From contig CM035807.1 of assembly GCA_020466095.1 (NCBI GenBank), positions 115,490,124 to 115,554,123 of the forward strand: 64,000 bases of DNA. Reading direction: 5' to 3'. The DNA comes from Chlorops oryzae. Its lineage: Eukaryota; Arthropoda; Insecta; Diptera; Chloropidae. Of this stretch, positions 45,063 to 58,454 are shown piece after piece. The stretch's first letter is position 1, and each line of letters begins with the position of its first letter. The notes below the pieces were generated by a model that saw only the letters and a list, made by a program, of their open reading frames with translations, did no database searches and was not told the origin of the DNA. The translations under genes and the position numbers were made by a program.

Positions 45063-45912
45063 AAAAGGATCTGGCGGGTTGCGGCATCATGAAAAAAATT
45101 TTAAATTTTGTTGATTTTTCGATAGTTGCCATCTGACAACACTGTGGAGACTACTTTTTAGATTTTTATTATAAACGGTCCTTGAAATATCCATAAAAAT
45201 CCTTTTTAATAAGCCTTTTTTCAAAATGTTATATCTCAAAAACTTATTAAGATAAGAAGATGAAACAAGCGTTGGTTGATTGCTTATATAACAGGAAATC
45301 CAAAAAAAAAAAATTTTTTTTTTACACTGAGAAAAATTTTTCCACAAAACTAAAAATAAAATTTTAACAATTTTTTTCAGTGTATTCCCAGTTTGACGCC
45401 GCTCTACAAATATTTTCAAAAAATTCCCCTAAGTATTTGCATTCATTTAAAAAAAAGTTTCAATTAAATTAAATGGCGCAACAGTGAGATATTCAAAAAA
45501 TTACAAGTGCACATAGATGCTCTAGTACTAATATCCAGTACAAATGTGCGAAAATGATTCAAAACACATTACTCATACGGCATGTTTTTAAAAATTTTAT
45601 ATCTCCAGAAATAATAAAGATAAAAAAAATTAAACAAACGATGACTTATTATTAATAAAAGAAGGTATTCTTTTAAAACATTCAATAAGGTTTTACAAAA
45701 ACTTAAATACACTGAAAAAAATAGTTAGATTTTTGTTTTCTTTTTGTGAAAAAATTTTTCTCAGTGTAAAATTTCAAAATAAATTTTCTATATTCCTTGT
45801 CTTATTAACAATAAGCCACAGTGTTTTTAGAAGGCACCTATCGAAAAATCAACAAAATTTAAAAAATCCTTTCATAATGCCGCATGCCTTTGCTTAACCC
45901 GCCAGACCCTTT
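45063..45912. mobile_element. Foldback element copy 3
   Basis: AAAAGGATCTGGCGGGTTGC at the left; CTTAACCCGCCAGACCCTTT at the right. Here the right arm carries the extra AAGCAAAGGCATGC (inverted) that sits on the left arm in copy 1. The centre has TGGCGCAACAGTGAGATATTC. More diverged than copies 1 and 2. Confidence 0.7.
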
Positions 45913-46212
45913 GAAATTTTATATGAAAATGGTGTAAAAAAAAAATGATGCAATTTCAAAGAGCCATAAGTCATTTATAAATTTTTATATGACATTAACA
46001 TCTAACTATTGTTTTTGTGAAGCTATGTCGACATTATGTTCTCAAAAACAATATAACAAAAGTTCGTTATGCTATGTTAATAAAACGAGGAATATAGAAA
46101 ATTCATTTTTAAATTTTACACTGAGAAAAATTTTTGCGCAAAAAAGAAACCCAAAAATTTAACTATTTTTTTCAGTGTATTTAAGTTTTTGTAAAACCTT
46201 TTGAATGTTTTA
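45909..46212. repeat. Arm X of a large inverted repeat, joined to foldback copy 3
   Basis: TTTATAAATTTTTATATGACATTAACATCTAACTATTG and GAAGCTATGTCGACATTATG words (about 45975-46035) reappear inverted at about 48435-48520 beside foldback copy 4. The part after 46078 matches 49160-49285 in direct orientation instead. Confidence 0.65.
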
Positions 46213-48400
46213 AAAGAATACCTTGACAAATCTTTCGAACGTCTTAAATCAAGTTGAAGACTACGACATTCTGAAAGCTTTACAAAAAGTACTCAAAAGC
46301 AAAATTTTTTTCGATTTTAATTCACTTTTGTTCCCCTTTATACCATTTACTACTATCGTGAAATATCCCACAGTTAAAAGTCAGCTTAAGACATTTACTT
46401 TGAACCTGTTCCTCTGTTGCTTAAAAAATGAATGCCATGCTAAGTCGAAAAGTTTAATATGGAACAATATTTTCATCGTGTACCTATTGCTTGAACAAGA
46501 TCATCATAATTCATAGTAAATGGAATATTTTTATCTCGCCTTATTTTTGCTTCGCTCAAATATCGCTTAGAACCCGCATCACCCAATACGATTTTTATGA
46601 TTATAAATAGAATGTGCTTGAAGTGGCTTGCCTGATCCTTTTCTATGATACGCGTAAACGTTTGAACAATCTAAGGCAGCCCCCACGGATACCTGCTTTA
46701 GCTTGTCTACTCATCCGACTGCACGCGGAGCGGGATAATACCGGAAAACATGCGGTTAAATATCATTTATTTCACTTTGCTTGCTCTTTTCTAAAACGCA
46801 GGCACACCGAAACACACACACACACACACATGCACACATGCACAGCAGGTTGTTTAGTGTTGGTTGTTTTGTTGTTGGCTTTCCTCTGTTGCCAGCGACT
46901 CCAAACGACTCGACTGCGCTTGACAGCAGTCGACAGTCGACGAGTCAAAGTCAATTTACACAGGTTCGGAGCGTATGAATAAAGCGCGCAGCCCACACGT
47001 GGATGTTGTTGTTGTTGTTGTTGTTGTTGTTGTAAGTATGTTAACTGCCTAAATTCCTACAATGAGTCTGAAGCATGCGAGCGCGTTACTCGTTTGGAAG
47101 TGAATCCTGTTTCTGAACTGAACTTCAGAGTTACGAGCTTTGATTCTGCTGTATGGCGGCGTATAATGCTTGTATTTGATAATGTCCTTAGGGCCTACCA
47201 TGCATCCATATACATAAATGAGAGTAAATAAGCATATGAGAAGGATCCAAAATTTAAGACGGAAATTCCCAGTTTTTGTTTGTTTGTTTTTTTTTCTTTC
47301 TCTTGTGTTTGCCTCCGGCTAACGAGGCAGCTTAGATTGGGTATTATTGTTGTCATTTTCGTACGAGTTAACATTTTTCGTTGTTGCTGTGATACAAAAA
47401 TGACTTTCATTATGACTTTCCTGTGCTGCGCTGAGCGTAATGGGCAATCCTAAATTCACGTTCATAATCGCCATGACAATAAAATGAAATTTATTTCGCT
47501 GAGCTCAATAATTTACGCCGCGTATTATTATAATTATGTTTCTGTTGCCATAGTCGGTGTGAATGTGTGTTCGTGTGCGTGTGTGCTTCGGGCACACATC
47601 ATTAATCTTGTTCACGGAAACAGTTCTCAGCTCAAAGGTCTCGATTCGACCAATTTATCTTCTAGCTTGACTTACAGGTTGCATTGGTCTCATTGGTGGC
47701 TATATGACCACGTCCGTATGTTCGTATGTATGTATGTATGTATGTATGTATGTGTGTGTGAAGGCCGAAAGCGTATACCTTACATGGAAGTGAAATTTTT
47801 TAATATTACTGAATCCCGGCTGTTTAAAATTCTCTCACATCAAGTGATTAATTATGGAACTTTTCTGAAGCGGAAAGGAAACATGCTGACGTGTAAAATA
47901 TTGAAGGCGGTCTCAGAAGAGCTAAAAATATATCTACAATAATTATTGCCATTAAGTGCATTCATGGCTCTAGATAAATTGTTTTATCTCAAAATTAGAA
48001 TATCAATCTTTACTGAGCGAAATGATGCTTTCTGATTCCATTGAACTTTAATAAAAGGTGTGTTAAGGAAATTGAACGTTTTTGGTAAAAATTTGAGAGA
48101 GCAATTATGGCTAGCAAAAGACTCAGCAACGGATTTGACTTCATCGAACGTTGGCTAGTGAAATATTGAACGAACATTTTGCGTGCCGGAATGCTATAAT
48201 TTTTAATAGTTTATTTTCCAACAACAGGTCATTCGAAGAATTTTTACGGACAATTTTTCAGCACCGAAAGAGCATTAATCAATTTTTATTATTTCTTTCG
48301 AGTCTGCTTAAGAAACTAACTTCTTGCTTAGGAATGTTTCTTGAATTTCATATTTAATTTTTATTTTAATTATGAAAATATCAAGTTTACGCCTGGAAGT
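46213..48400. other. DNA enclosed by the X inverted repeat
   Basis: Looks like ordinary unique sequence with microsatellites: (CA)n at 46815-46830, (GTT)n at 47006-47032, (GTAT)n at 47725-47751. ORFs such as 46223-46516 and 47484-47942 show no domain and no codon bias. Confidence 0.4.
47006..47032. repeat. (GTT)n microsatellite
   Basis: Uninterrupted GTT units. Confidence 0.9.
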
Positions 48401-48420
48401 ATGCAACGAATTTTTTTAAT

Positions 48421-48562
48421 ATTGTTTTTGAGAGCATAATGTCGACATAGCTTCACAAAAACAATAGTTAGATGTTAATTTCATATAAAAATTTATAAAT
48501 GACTTATGGCTCTTTGAAATTGCATCATTTTTTTTTACACGATTTTCATATAAAATTTCAAA
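48421..48562. repeat. Arm X' of the large inverted repeat
   Basis: Inverse of 45912-46040 with few differences, immediately followed by foldback copy 4 (AAAGGATCTGGCGGGTTAAG at 48563). Confidence 0.65.
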
Positions 48563-49290
48563 GGATCTGGCGGGTTAAGAAAAGGCATGCGGCATCATGA
48601 AAAGAATTTTAAAATTTTTTTTGATTTTGCGATAGGTGCTATCTAAAAATACTGTGGAGACTACTTTTAAAATTTTTTTTTTTTTTTAACGGTCCTTGAA
48701 ATATCCTTGAAAATTCTTTTCTGATAAGCCTTTTTTAAAAATTTTATTTCTCAACAACCAATTGAGATAGAGAGACGACCTAAACAGATTCTGTTAGATA
48801 TTAAAACAAGGAAGCTAACAAAAATTTTTTTAATTTTTACACTGAGAAAAATTTTTTCACAAAACTAAAAAGTAAATTTTGAATATTTTTTTCAGTGTAT
48901 AACCAGTTTCGCGCCACTTCACAAAATTTAAAAAAAAATACCTCTAAGCATTTGGTTTCATTCAAAATAAACTTTCATTCAAATAAAATGGCGCAACAGT
49001 GAGATATTCATAAAATTACAAGTGCACATAGATGCTCTAGTACTAATATCCAGTACAAATGTGCGAAAATGATTCAAAACACATTACTCTAACGGCATAT
49101 TTTTAAAAATTTAATATCTCCAGAAATAATTTAGATAAAAAGATGAACCAAACGGTGACTTATTGTTGATAAAACGAGGAATATAGAAAATTTATTTTTA
49201 ATTTTATGGAGAAAAAATTTTGCACAAAAAAGAAAACAAAAATTTAACTTTTTTTTTTCAGTGTATTTCAGTTTTTGTAAAACCAAAAAA
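48563..49290. mobile_element. Foldback element copy 4, incomplete right arm
   Basis: Left arm complete with AAAGGATCTGGCGGGTTAAG, GTGGAGACTACTTTTAA and GGCGCAACAGTGAGATATTC. The right arm lacks the outer tip and ends in the CAGTGTATTTCAGTTTTTGT block shared with 46165-46195. Confidence 0.65.
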
Positions 49291-50496
49291 TCTGACAAAA
49301 TTCTCGAAAATACTTTTACCCACAAGCTTTCAAAAAAAAAAAGTAAAACACGTTAAAAAAAAATTTCGCGGGACAACCTAATGAAGCTATGTATGTCAGC
49401 TGATGTCAAAAGCATTAACAACAAAAAACATTGCATGCTTCAAGGCTTACATTTTTTTCCAATGCTTACATGATACCCAATGTATAATAGGGGTTTTTTT
49501 TTAAACGTTTGTTTGCCTCGCAACCCTCAAAAACTCGTAAATCAAAAAGGCTAAGAATTTTTTTTTTTTTTAATTAATGAATTCTTGTATGAAAACTTTT
49601 ACACTTTTCCGCTTTTTCAATATTTTCATGAAAAAATTTTGAGTTCGAGTTCATTAGCATAATTCACCATAACTTCATTGTTTCTCAACCGATTTTAATG
49701 AAAAAACTTTTCTTATTTTTTGCGTTATTGGAAAAAAATTACCATGAAAATTTTAATATTATGGAGGAATATCTTCAAAAGAGACACATTCAGTGAAATA
49801 AGTGTTACTTTAAATTGGAGGAAAATACGAAAATAAAATTTCAATATTTCAACATTTCAATATTTGTGCATTTGACATATCAGTTATCCCATAAAATACA
49901 TAATTTTTTTTTCCATTCATACATAAAATTCGAGCAAAAAAGCAGTTCTCATATTTCATTTATTCACTCAGAAAACCTTGATATTTTCACTGACAACGGT
50001 GGCTAGGCGTCACCCATCCTTGTTTCGAATGTAAGCCTTAATTGAATCAAATATTTGCGGCTGTGTCAGAAAAGATAAGCCGCATGCCAAAAAATAATTC
50101 GAATTTCCCCAAAAAATAGATTTTCGCGCCAAGTATGAAATGATATTTGAACCATTTCTGGCAGTAGGTACACACGTTACAGATGACAACTGAATTGACA
50201 GCCTGAAGAGTAACGCTTGCAGTTGGTCGGTCTTTTCACGTGAATAAATAAATTTCAATCCATATTGAATTCTAGCAACGGGAAGTTACGTTATGTTACA
50301 TGAATATAAATTTTGGACATTTATTTATGATAAGATCACGGATATTTCATTGACATTTTTCCGCTTTATTGATTTGACGCAACTAAATAAACACTTGATG
50401 TAGTTGCTATTTATATTGAATTTTTAAAGGATTATGGAAGGTATCAGAATTTAATATTTAAAAAAAATTTTTTTCTTATTTCAACACTAACCCTTC
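49291..50496. other. AT-rich intergenic stretch
   Basis: No gene or element ends recognised. Confidence 0.45.
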
Positions 50497-50498
50497 TA

Positions 50499-51385
50499 CA
50501 CTGAGCGAATTTAACCATGATTTTTTTAAAAGCGCGCATTGTTATTCACAGTCCTTTTGATTTTCGAGCAGAACGAAAATTTCAAAAGAAAAATGGTTGA
50601 GTCAACACACATTTTTGGTTGATTTGAGAGGAAATATGTTTAATTACATTTCTTTTCGTTCGGTATAATTCTCATTTGGTTTATAAAAAAAATTACATTT
50701 CTTTTCGTTCGGTATAATTCTCATTTGGTTTATAAAAAAATTACATTTCTTTACGTTCGGTATAATTCTCATTTGGTTTATAAAATTTATTACATTTCTT
50801 TTCGTTCGGTATAATTCTTATTTGGTTTATTAAAAAAATTACATTTCTTCACGTTCGGTATAATTCTCATTTGGTTTATAAATTTAATTACATTTCTTTT
50901 CGTTCGGTATAATTCTCATTTGGTTTATAAAAACAATTACATTTCTTTACGTTCGGTATAATTCTCATTTGGTTTATAAAATAGGACATATAAGACATTT
51001 AATCATCTTAGAACTTTTTAAGCATTGCATCCGATGGCAATTTTCGGGGTTATGCTCAGCAGAGGGCTCTATGGCCATTTGCTTTGAAGGTAAATTTGTT
51101 TTGACATTTTTTCCTTTATTGGTATTTTATAAATTTTTTTTTGTTTTAAAATATATGTTGTCATTTCAATTATGTCCGTGGTTAGTTCAACAATTGAAAT
51201 TTTAAATCCATTTTTGAAAATTATCATGTCAATTCAACCTGAAATATTGTTGATTTAAAACGAAAATCTTTGTTTTTTTTTTCAACAAGAAAAATTGTAA
51301 AAATTAAAAAACATTCCTTGTTGAAGCCGTTTTGTATGTTTTTCTTTTTGATTTAACCAGTTTTCTGGTTGATTTTTTCTCTGTG
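50499..51385. mobile_element. TA-flanked element with 49-bp internal tandem repeats, copy 2 (inverted)
   Basis: TA at 50497-50498 and 51386-51387. Left end CACTGAGCG, right end the inverse of CACAGAGAAAAAA. About seven copies of the 49-bp unit (core TATAATTCTCATTTGGTTTA) at 50640-50985. The unique part 51190-51380 matches 4705-4880 inverted. Confidence 0.72.
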
Positions 51386-51387
51386 TA

Positions 51388-53859
51388 CTGTCACAAAAAA
51401 AGGTTATATTTGCGGGAAATTATTTATGTCATGTTGTTTCATGTTAAATTTGTCGAATATCTTTGTGATGATCTTCTTCCCCATACTTATTTGTTCAACT
51501 TTCAAGTTCAGTTATTTTGAAAAAAGAAACAAAAAAAAAATGTTTTTCCTTCAGCTCGGCGCATTGAAAGTGTTCGCGAATTACACTCAAAAGCTCATCC
51601 ACTTTGGCCTAATTAAAAACTCACAAGTATGTTTAACAGAAAAAGTTTGTCTTTTAGCATAAATTTTTGAAAGTTTTATTTACTTCTGTCTAATGAGTAA
51701 ATGAGGACAGCAAAAATAATTCATAACAAGCCGGAAAACGTTTGAAAACTTTTGAATAGAATCTGCAAACATGGCTCATAAAGTGGACCTACATAGTTGC
51801 TTGCTCCATAAATATTTTCTTTAAATAAGTATTTATTTTAGTTTTTTTCGCTAACGTTCTGCTCTATTGAACGGAAAAATTTTCTTGCTTGAAAAAAAGA
51901 GGACTATTCAAATGAATTTCTTTTCGCATATATAAGCAAAATCACAGATTGGCTTCCCAGGCATACCTACACATATGCTGCAACAAATTTCAAGCGATTT
52001 TTAGTTTTCTTTTCAAATATAACGTTTTTTATTTGCAATGCCAATAGAACAAATTAAATAAATTTGTTTTCTTGCACTGAACATGAAAACTCAATCGTTT
52101 CACTCTATAAACGTCAATAAGGCAATTTAGCTACCATTGCTTACAATTCATCCAGACCAAATGCTTCAAAATTTTACATTCAAAATCCAATTGATGGCCC
52201 CCACTCAATAGTGCTTCTCTTGAATCAAGCCATAACCGATTTTCATTTTGCACTCTATTTTCGTTCAATACAAGACCGCATCATGTAAAAGCAATTGAGA
52301 TTTTATACTAAATAAGCACTTTAAATGCCTTTGGTTTCACGCGAATGCCAAAAAAAAAAAAAAAAAAACAGAAATAACTCAATAGTCTATTTGCATTCGT
52401 ATTCAGCCACCACGAAAACGTGTTATTTTTCGCAATTTCCTGAGCGTATCACAAAATATTTATGAAATTTTGAAATTACAAAATTGGCACACCGCGTCGT
52501 ATGAGTGATATGCAATATGCGTTGCGTATACGCTCCATGCAATTGATGGCGTTGTTCATTGTGAAAGCTTGCTAAAATCAATTTACGCTTTTTGTAAACA
52601 ATCAGTTTACAACAGAGACCTGCAATCGCATGCATCACTCAATCAATTAAGGTCATTGTAGCAGTGAAACCTCGAATTCGAATTCGATTTCGATTTAAAA
52701 TATTTTCAAATTCATGACGTTACGCTTAAAACTCGCATGCCATCAACTGAACTCAAATTCATCGCGATTGAGAGCTGACAACGGTTTAGATAAGGCGCCC
52801 ATCAAGTTAAATGTTTGCAAGTTCAGTTTTGTGCAGAAGGTCGTTGCATTTCATTTCAGTGTGACAGTGAGTAAGCACATGCCATAGAGAGATTCAACGG
52901 CACTGCATGTGCCGTGATTGAGTTGTTTTGCATTACACAACCCAAATGTGAATGGGTCTGGATATGTATTTGTGCGGATTTTAATTTTCTTATATGGCTT
53001 TTGCAACATTCCGCGCGGGCTGTAAAAATTATATGAGACCACATTGTGAAGGTAGATTGAAGGCAAACGGTTTTCATGTTAAGAAAACACGTTGCTCACT
53101 CTAAGTGCGATGATGGATGTGAAATTGTGCATTTTTTACGATTATTTTTGAAATGAGTTCTATTTTAACCTTATTCAATTGAGAGAGGAAATCAACGAGC
53201 GTTTAAGCCATTGAAATGTTTGCCTTTCTCTACATTCGAGATGTACAATTAAATGTTGGAATTAGTAGGTGGCTATGTGTACCTTCATAAAAAATTTAAT
53301 TGGATAACTTGAATATTTTTTGCGGCGTCGAATTCCATTTGAAACTGAATCGGGCAATAAATTTTCCGAATAGGCACGATATGCGATTTCGAACATTAGG
53401 CCATTTATCGAGAACGTTTATTTGAGTACTTGTGTATAAGAAAGCGGCAAAATGTCGTGCAGCAGTTCATTATTATGCGGAAATCTAATAAATTTTCAAC
53501 ACGCGAAAGAATGTTTTTTCTTTTCCTTTTGATTTTAACCTTAAGATATTTTGCATAAATACCTTTGGAGGAAAACTTTAATTTGCGGTCAATGAAAAAG
53601 TGAAAATTTAAGCTTCATTAAAACCATTCGATACGCGCCTTAAAGCTTTCTTCCTCATTCGGAAATTGTGTCAAATAATATTTTCAAAACTCAGCTTGAA
53701 AAGGAGTTTTTTTTAGCTTTTAAAGCTCCTAGTTTTCAAAGTCTCTTTACAATTTATCGGATCTTGCTAATTCTTGAACTCTTTCTAACTCATATCGCGA
53801 TCAATCAAATTACATTCTCCTTTGAGAAGAAAAAGTGCCCACAAAAGGACGCTCAGACG
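51388..53859. other. Intergenic stretch without recognised features
   Basis: 52380-53100 is less AT-rich, but no open exon with splice sites was found; overlapping ORFs near 52851-53077 lie in different frames of one strand and lack domains. Confidence 0.4.
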
Positions 53860-54587
53860 TTAAGGCGACCTTCTGGTCTAGAATTTTTTGAAAATTGATT
53901 TATTTTTTTCAAATATATTTTGGAAGAATAGACTTCTAAGAATATGCTGGCAAAGTTTCGTGAAGATATTGACAATATTTTCTTTGCTACAGCCGTTTTA
54001 GTAGGTGGAGACAGCAGGCAGCGCCCTTGATCAAAGCAATTTTGAACCACTTTTTTTTGAAATGGCGTACATGAAAACAAAATAAAAACCATCGAACCGA
54101 TTCGTCTGAAATTTATATGTTATTCACAACATCGATGGCTATCGGGTGAGCTACAACCAAAATTTTATTTCAAGAACTTCATATTTTTTCATTAAAAAAA
54201 TCATCAAAAAAAGGGCGTTTTTTGATTCGTTAAATGAAAAATTGCGGCATTTTGTCAATTTTTTGTTGTTGTTTTTTTTTGTTGTAGCTCACCCGATAGC
54301 CGCATTCATTCTGATTAATAATACATTTTTTTTATTTTTTTCGGATAACCCGAAGTTGCGAAATCGTGTACGCCACGGAGGTACTTTTTAAAAAAGCGTC
54401 TATTTCGCCGCCATTTTTAAAATAGAAAAAAAAACAAAATAAATACAACAAAATTTTCTTCGGATTGTCAATAAATAAAACAACAATCCTGCAAACTTAG
54501 AAACCCGTTTTTTATTTGGCTTAATACCGAGAAAAAATCATGAAAATACCCTTAATTTTCGTGCTTTAGACCAGAAGATCCCCTTAA
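53860..54587 (+). mobile_element. GGGGACCTTCTGGTC element, simple 0.73-kb form
   Basis: TTAAGGCGACCTTCTGGTC at the left, GACCAGAAGATCCCCTTAA at the right, TTAA on both sides. Inside it matches 31942-32660: AGTAGGTGGAGACAGCAGGC, GTAGCTCACCCGATAGCC, AAATCGTGTACGCCACGGAG. No ORF of note. Confidence 0.82.
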
Positions 54588-54778
54588 GACACACATACGC
54601 AGTAGTGTAGCTAGGCGCGGGCGTAGTGGGCCATCGCCTACGGTCTCCCGCCCAAAGGGGCTTCGCACCAAGGTTATTGAATGGATGTTTTAGAAGAACT
54701 TAGGGTCCCCGCATAAGCATAAATCACACTCCGATGGAAAGAACCATAAGATTGAAAGATACAGGCATAGTTCATAAG

Positions 54779-55024
54779 TAGAGCTCGGATTTTGAATATT
54801 TGAATTTTTGGGAATATTTTTTCAATATTTTTTGAATATTTTGAATTTTTTGCATTTAAAAAAAAATTTTTTGAATATTTTTTTGAATTAAAAAAAATTT
54901 TTTTTTTAATTTTTTTTTTTTAATTTTTTTTAAAATTTTTTTTTTAATTTTTTTTAAAATTTTTTTTAAATTTAAAAAAAAAATTTTTTTTTCATTTTTT
55001 TACATATTCAAATTCCCAGGCATA
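54779..55024. mobile_element. hAT-like MITE with GAATATTTTTT core, short copy
   Basis: TAGAGCTCGGATTTTGAATA to the inverse of TATGCCTGGGAATTTGAATA, 246 bp. The 8-bp duplication TTCATAAG is exact (54771-54778, 55025-55032). Same family as 39851-40504. Confidence 0.85.
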
Positions 55025-55032
55025 TTCATAAG

Positions 55033-56793
55033 TATAGAAAATGTTGTAAGGCCTCACTAGTTCATCTCGCCCATGTCTAGAATAGTCCTTGCTACGGAAC
55101 TCCACATACAGATAGATAGACAGACACCCAGAAACGCAGATAGACAAACTGACATACCGCTGGCCATGGCTAAATCGAATCCTATCGTAACGCTGATCAT
55201 TTCTATGTTTGTTTCGATCAACCTTCAGTAGCTCGGGACGTTGCACATGAATGCACAAGCACAACACACGCCCGATACGTGAGATTATCGTATAGAATTG
55301 TATGGAGATTATATGTCCTCTCTTTCTCTGAATAATAATTCTACGGAAATGTGTGCTTTGCATTTCGCATTGGAAGATATATTAAATTCCAATAAAAAAA
55401 AGCTTTACCAGAATCATTAATGAGTAGGCATTCGCAAAAAGGATTTTATGGCTCGATAAGGCAATTACTTTTTATGAACCAGCAAAATGCTTTAATTCAT
55501 TTAATTACAATTCTTTAAAAGAGCTTTCGGACACTTTTTTTCTTTCATTCATTTCAATGAAGTTTAAGTTGAACGAAATTATTAATTAAGCCATGAATTG
55601 ATTTAAAAAAAAAAAAAATGATTTAAAACTTAAATACGCATCGAATTAAACAGAATCGAATTGCATTAAAATTGGAAATCCCTGCATATGTATTTTATGA
55701 CACATGTGAACGCGTGCAATTTCCTTTAATTTAAAAAAAAAAAATAAAATAAAAAAAAGATGGAAAGGACAAAGGCTATATATTTGAAGCAATAATAAAA
55801 TGCACTTGTGACTCGAATGCAGTATTAAAGTCGCATAATTTATGGCAACAGCATCGATATCAAGTCGAGCCATGTCGAGTCGAAGCGAATCGAGTCGAAC
55901 TGAGTGGAGGCGTCGGAGGAAGTGATCTGAAGCTCGAGTATTCTCGCATGCACGGGCTAAATGGCTATTCGACGCTCGTGTAAATCAATTATTTTGCCAT
56001 AAAGAACGTAAGGAACCCTCTTTCTTTCCAGCAATGATTCCGTATTCGCGCGAACAAAATGAGGCACGAATGTTATTAAGCCAATTGTCTATGCCATTCA
56101 GACGGTCGATGGAACATCTGCCGGGAGGAGGAGATGACATATTCTTACATTACTGAATGCGACTGGACCGTTGCCAGTAATAAATTGCCATTTGGCTGAT
56201 ATCCTTACAACTGCCAATGGTTATGGAGCACGTAAAAGTCATATGTTTGCCTGATTATAATAGCGTACGAATGGATGTGGTTTTTATATGTACATACATA
56301 TGTTTATACTTCTACTTAGCTTCTGAGATTTAAAATGTTATCTTTTAAATCCTTTTTAAAGATTGAAAAGTGGGTTAAATGACATTAAATTGGGAGGAAA
56401 ATTGCATTTCATAAATAAATGAAAGAAAACGATTTAAGAATTTAAATGTTCATTTGTTAAGAGTCCTTGGCCCTTTTGAGATTAAAACTAATACAAACTG
56501 TATTGAAAAAGGGGACAAATAAATTAAATTCTGAAAGCATTCGTATTTTCTTTTTGGTTAAATAATTGATAATATAAGCTTTAACTCAATATATTGAATT
56601 ATATGTTAAGGGCACGACTTTACAAAAACCATTCAAGAAGGCGATTTACGGACAAAATAAATAATGAATAAGAAATTGCAACATGACTGCATAAATTTTA
56701 GTCCACCGGAAAGTGTCACGTTGTACTGTTTGAATAAAATATTTAAAATACTTGACCAATTGAATAAATTTGCAGTTTGATCTCACCCAATTG
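55033..56793. other. Intergenic stretch without recognised features
   Basis: A TCGAGTCGAA-type short repeat at 55862-55910; otherwise AT-rich. No exon found. Confidence 0.4.
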
Positions 56794-56801
56794 CTCTTAA
56801 G

Positions 56802-57708
56802 CAGTGGCGTGTCCAGAGAAAGAGTGCTTTGATAGTGCTTGTATTTTCCACAGTGGTATATTAAACAATTATAAGACATTAACCCAACAATTTTATGGGG
56901 GGGGCTAGAGGAAGTTTAGAGAGTTATGAACCAAAAACCAAAAAAGTCCGAAAAATTCATGGCGTCCGATTTGGATGAAAATTTATATATAGAATAAGTG
57001 AAAAATTCTAAGTATTTAACACTAAAATTTTTTCAAAGACCTGGTCCTTTTTGGACCAGTTTGGAACTAGAATCAAACTAGACTAGTTCTAATCCGTTTC
57101 GTAAAAAAATTTTGACGCCAAATTCTAAGAATTTAAACACACGAAAAATTTTTTAACTGGTCCTTTTTGGACCAGTTTAGAACTAGACCAAAACTGGACT
57201 AGTTGTAATCCGTTTCTTGAAAAAATTTTTGACGCCAAAGTTCTAAGAATTTAAGCACTAAAATTTTTTTTTAAACACTGGTCCTTTTTGGACCAGTTTG
57301 GAACTAGACCAAAACTGGACTAGTTTTAATCCGTTTCTTGAAAAAATTTTGACGCCAAATTCTAAGAATTTAAACACAAAAAAAATTTTTTTAAACTGGT
57401 CCTTTTTGGACCAGTTTAGAACTAGACCAAAACTTGACTAGTTTTAATCCGTTTCTTGAAAAAATTTTTGACGCCAAAATTCTAAGAATTTAAGCATTAA
57501 ATTTTTCTTTTAAACACTGGTCCTTTTTGGACCAGTTTGGAACTAGGCCCGAACTAGACTAGTTGTAATCGGTTTCTTGAAAAAACTTGGACGCCCAATT
57601 CTAAGAATTAAAGCACAAAAATTTTTTCAAAAAACTGGTCCTTTTTGGACCAGTTTGGAACTAGGCCCGAACTAGACTAGTTGCAGTATTTCTCTAGACA
57701 CGCCACTG
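56802..57708. mobile_element. hAT-like MITE carrying six copies of a 119-bp palindromic satellite
   Basis: Ends CAGTGGCGTGTCCAGAGAAA and the inverse of CAGTGGCGTGTCTAGAGAAA (one difference in 20). The 8-bp duplication CTCTTAAG is exact (56794-56801, 57709-57716). CTGGTCCTTTTTGGACCAG, a perfect 7-bp-stem hairpin, recurs at 57041, 57157, 57278, 57396, 57517 and 57635, so the unit is 116-121 bp. The unit also contains AACTAG...CTAGTT. No transposase. Confidence 0.92.
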
Positions 57709-58377
57709 CTCTTAAGTTATGACCTACCCAATCGAATACACTTACATACATAAGTACAATTATGATATTTTGATGATTGCCTGCCAAAATTAATAATCCT
57801 TTTATTTAAAACATTTCGGGTCCATAATTAAGTTTAACTTCACAATCAGCAGGACAAAGTTATTTACACGCACACACAATTTACACAGCTGTTGCATGTC
57901 CTGGGGACGCTATTCATGCAACATTCATGTATTATCGTTTTTTGATAAGTGAGTGTAAATTTGACGGTTCAAAGCTTAATAATTAAAATTTATCGAATTC
58001 ATAAATTTCGAAATATGTTGCCATTCTGATGTTAACTTGCATAGAAATATCACAATTAATTAAAGTGTTATATACATAGTTATATCTGCTGATCCAATCG
58101 TTATTAATTGTCAATGACAATATCTGATTATTAAGCAATGGCATCCCTGAAGGAAATGACAGTAGTGAATCTATACTCTTTTTCTACTGTCCGCGGCAAC
58201 AGTACTACTGACCAATTATATATGCCCTTCGCAATGCAAGCCGCTATAGACAATTAACATTGCTTGTCATTGCAAAACCACCAATAGAGTGGCGACAATC
58301 AATAGACATGCTATTGACGAGGGAACCATTATGAAGGCATTTATTTTAGTACGTCAATAGCAAGAGCCATCCGTGTG

Positions 58378-58454
58378 CCTATGATGGCTCAATGCGTTGA
58401 GTGCTTGCCATGAGCTCTGAAGATCGCGGGTTCAAATCTCGCGCGAGAACTGGA
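58378..58454 (+). ncRNA. tRNA-like segment with terminator-like T-run
   Basis: Box A-like TGGCTCAATGCG (58385-58396) and box B GGGTTCAAATCTC (58428-58440). The T-stem GCGGG pairs with CTCGC. It is followed directly by seven T residues (58455-58461), the kind of run that ends Pol III transcription. No acceptor stem. Confidence 0.45.

Noticed and set aside
47484..47942. 152-codon plus-strand open frame
   Set aside because: Crosses a (GTAT)n microsatellite and has no domain or splice context.
54599..54700. CAGTAGTGTAGCTAGGCGCG as a hAT-type end
   Set aside because: No partner end or duplicated flank was found in the window; it may be a truncated copy.
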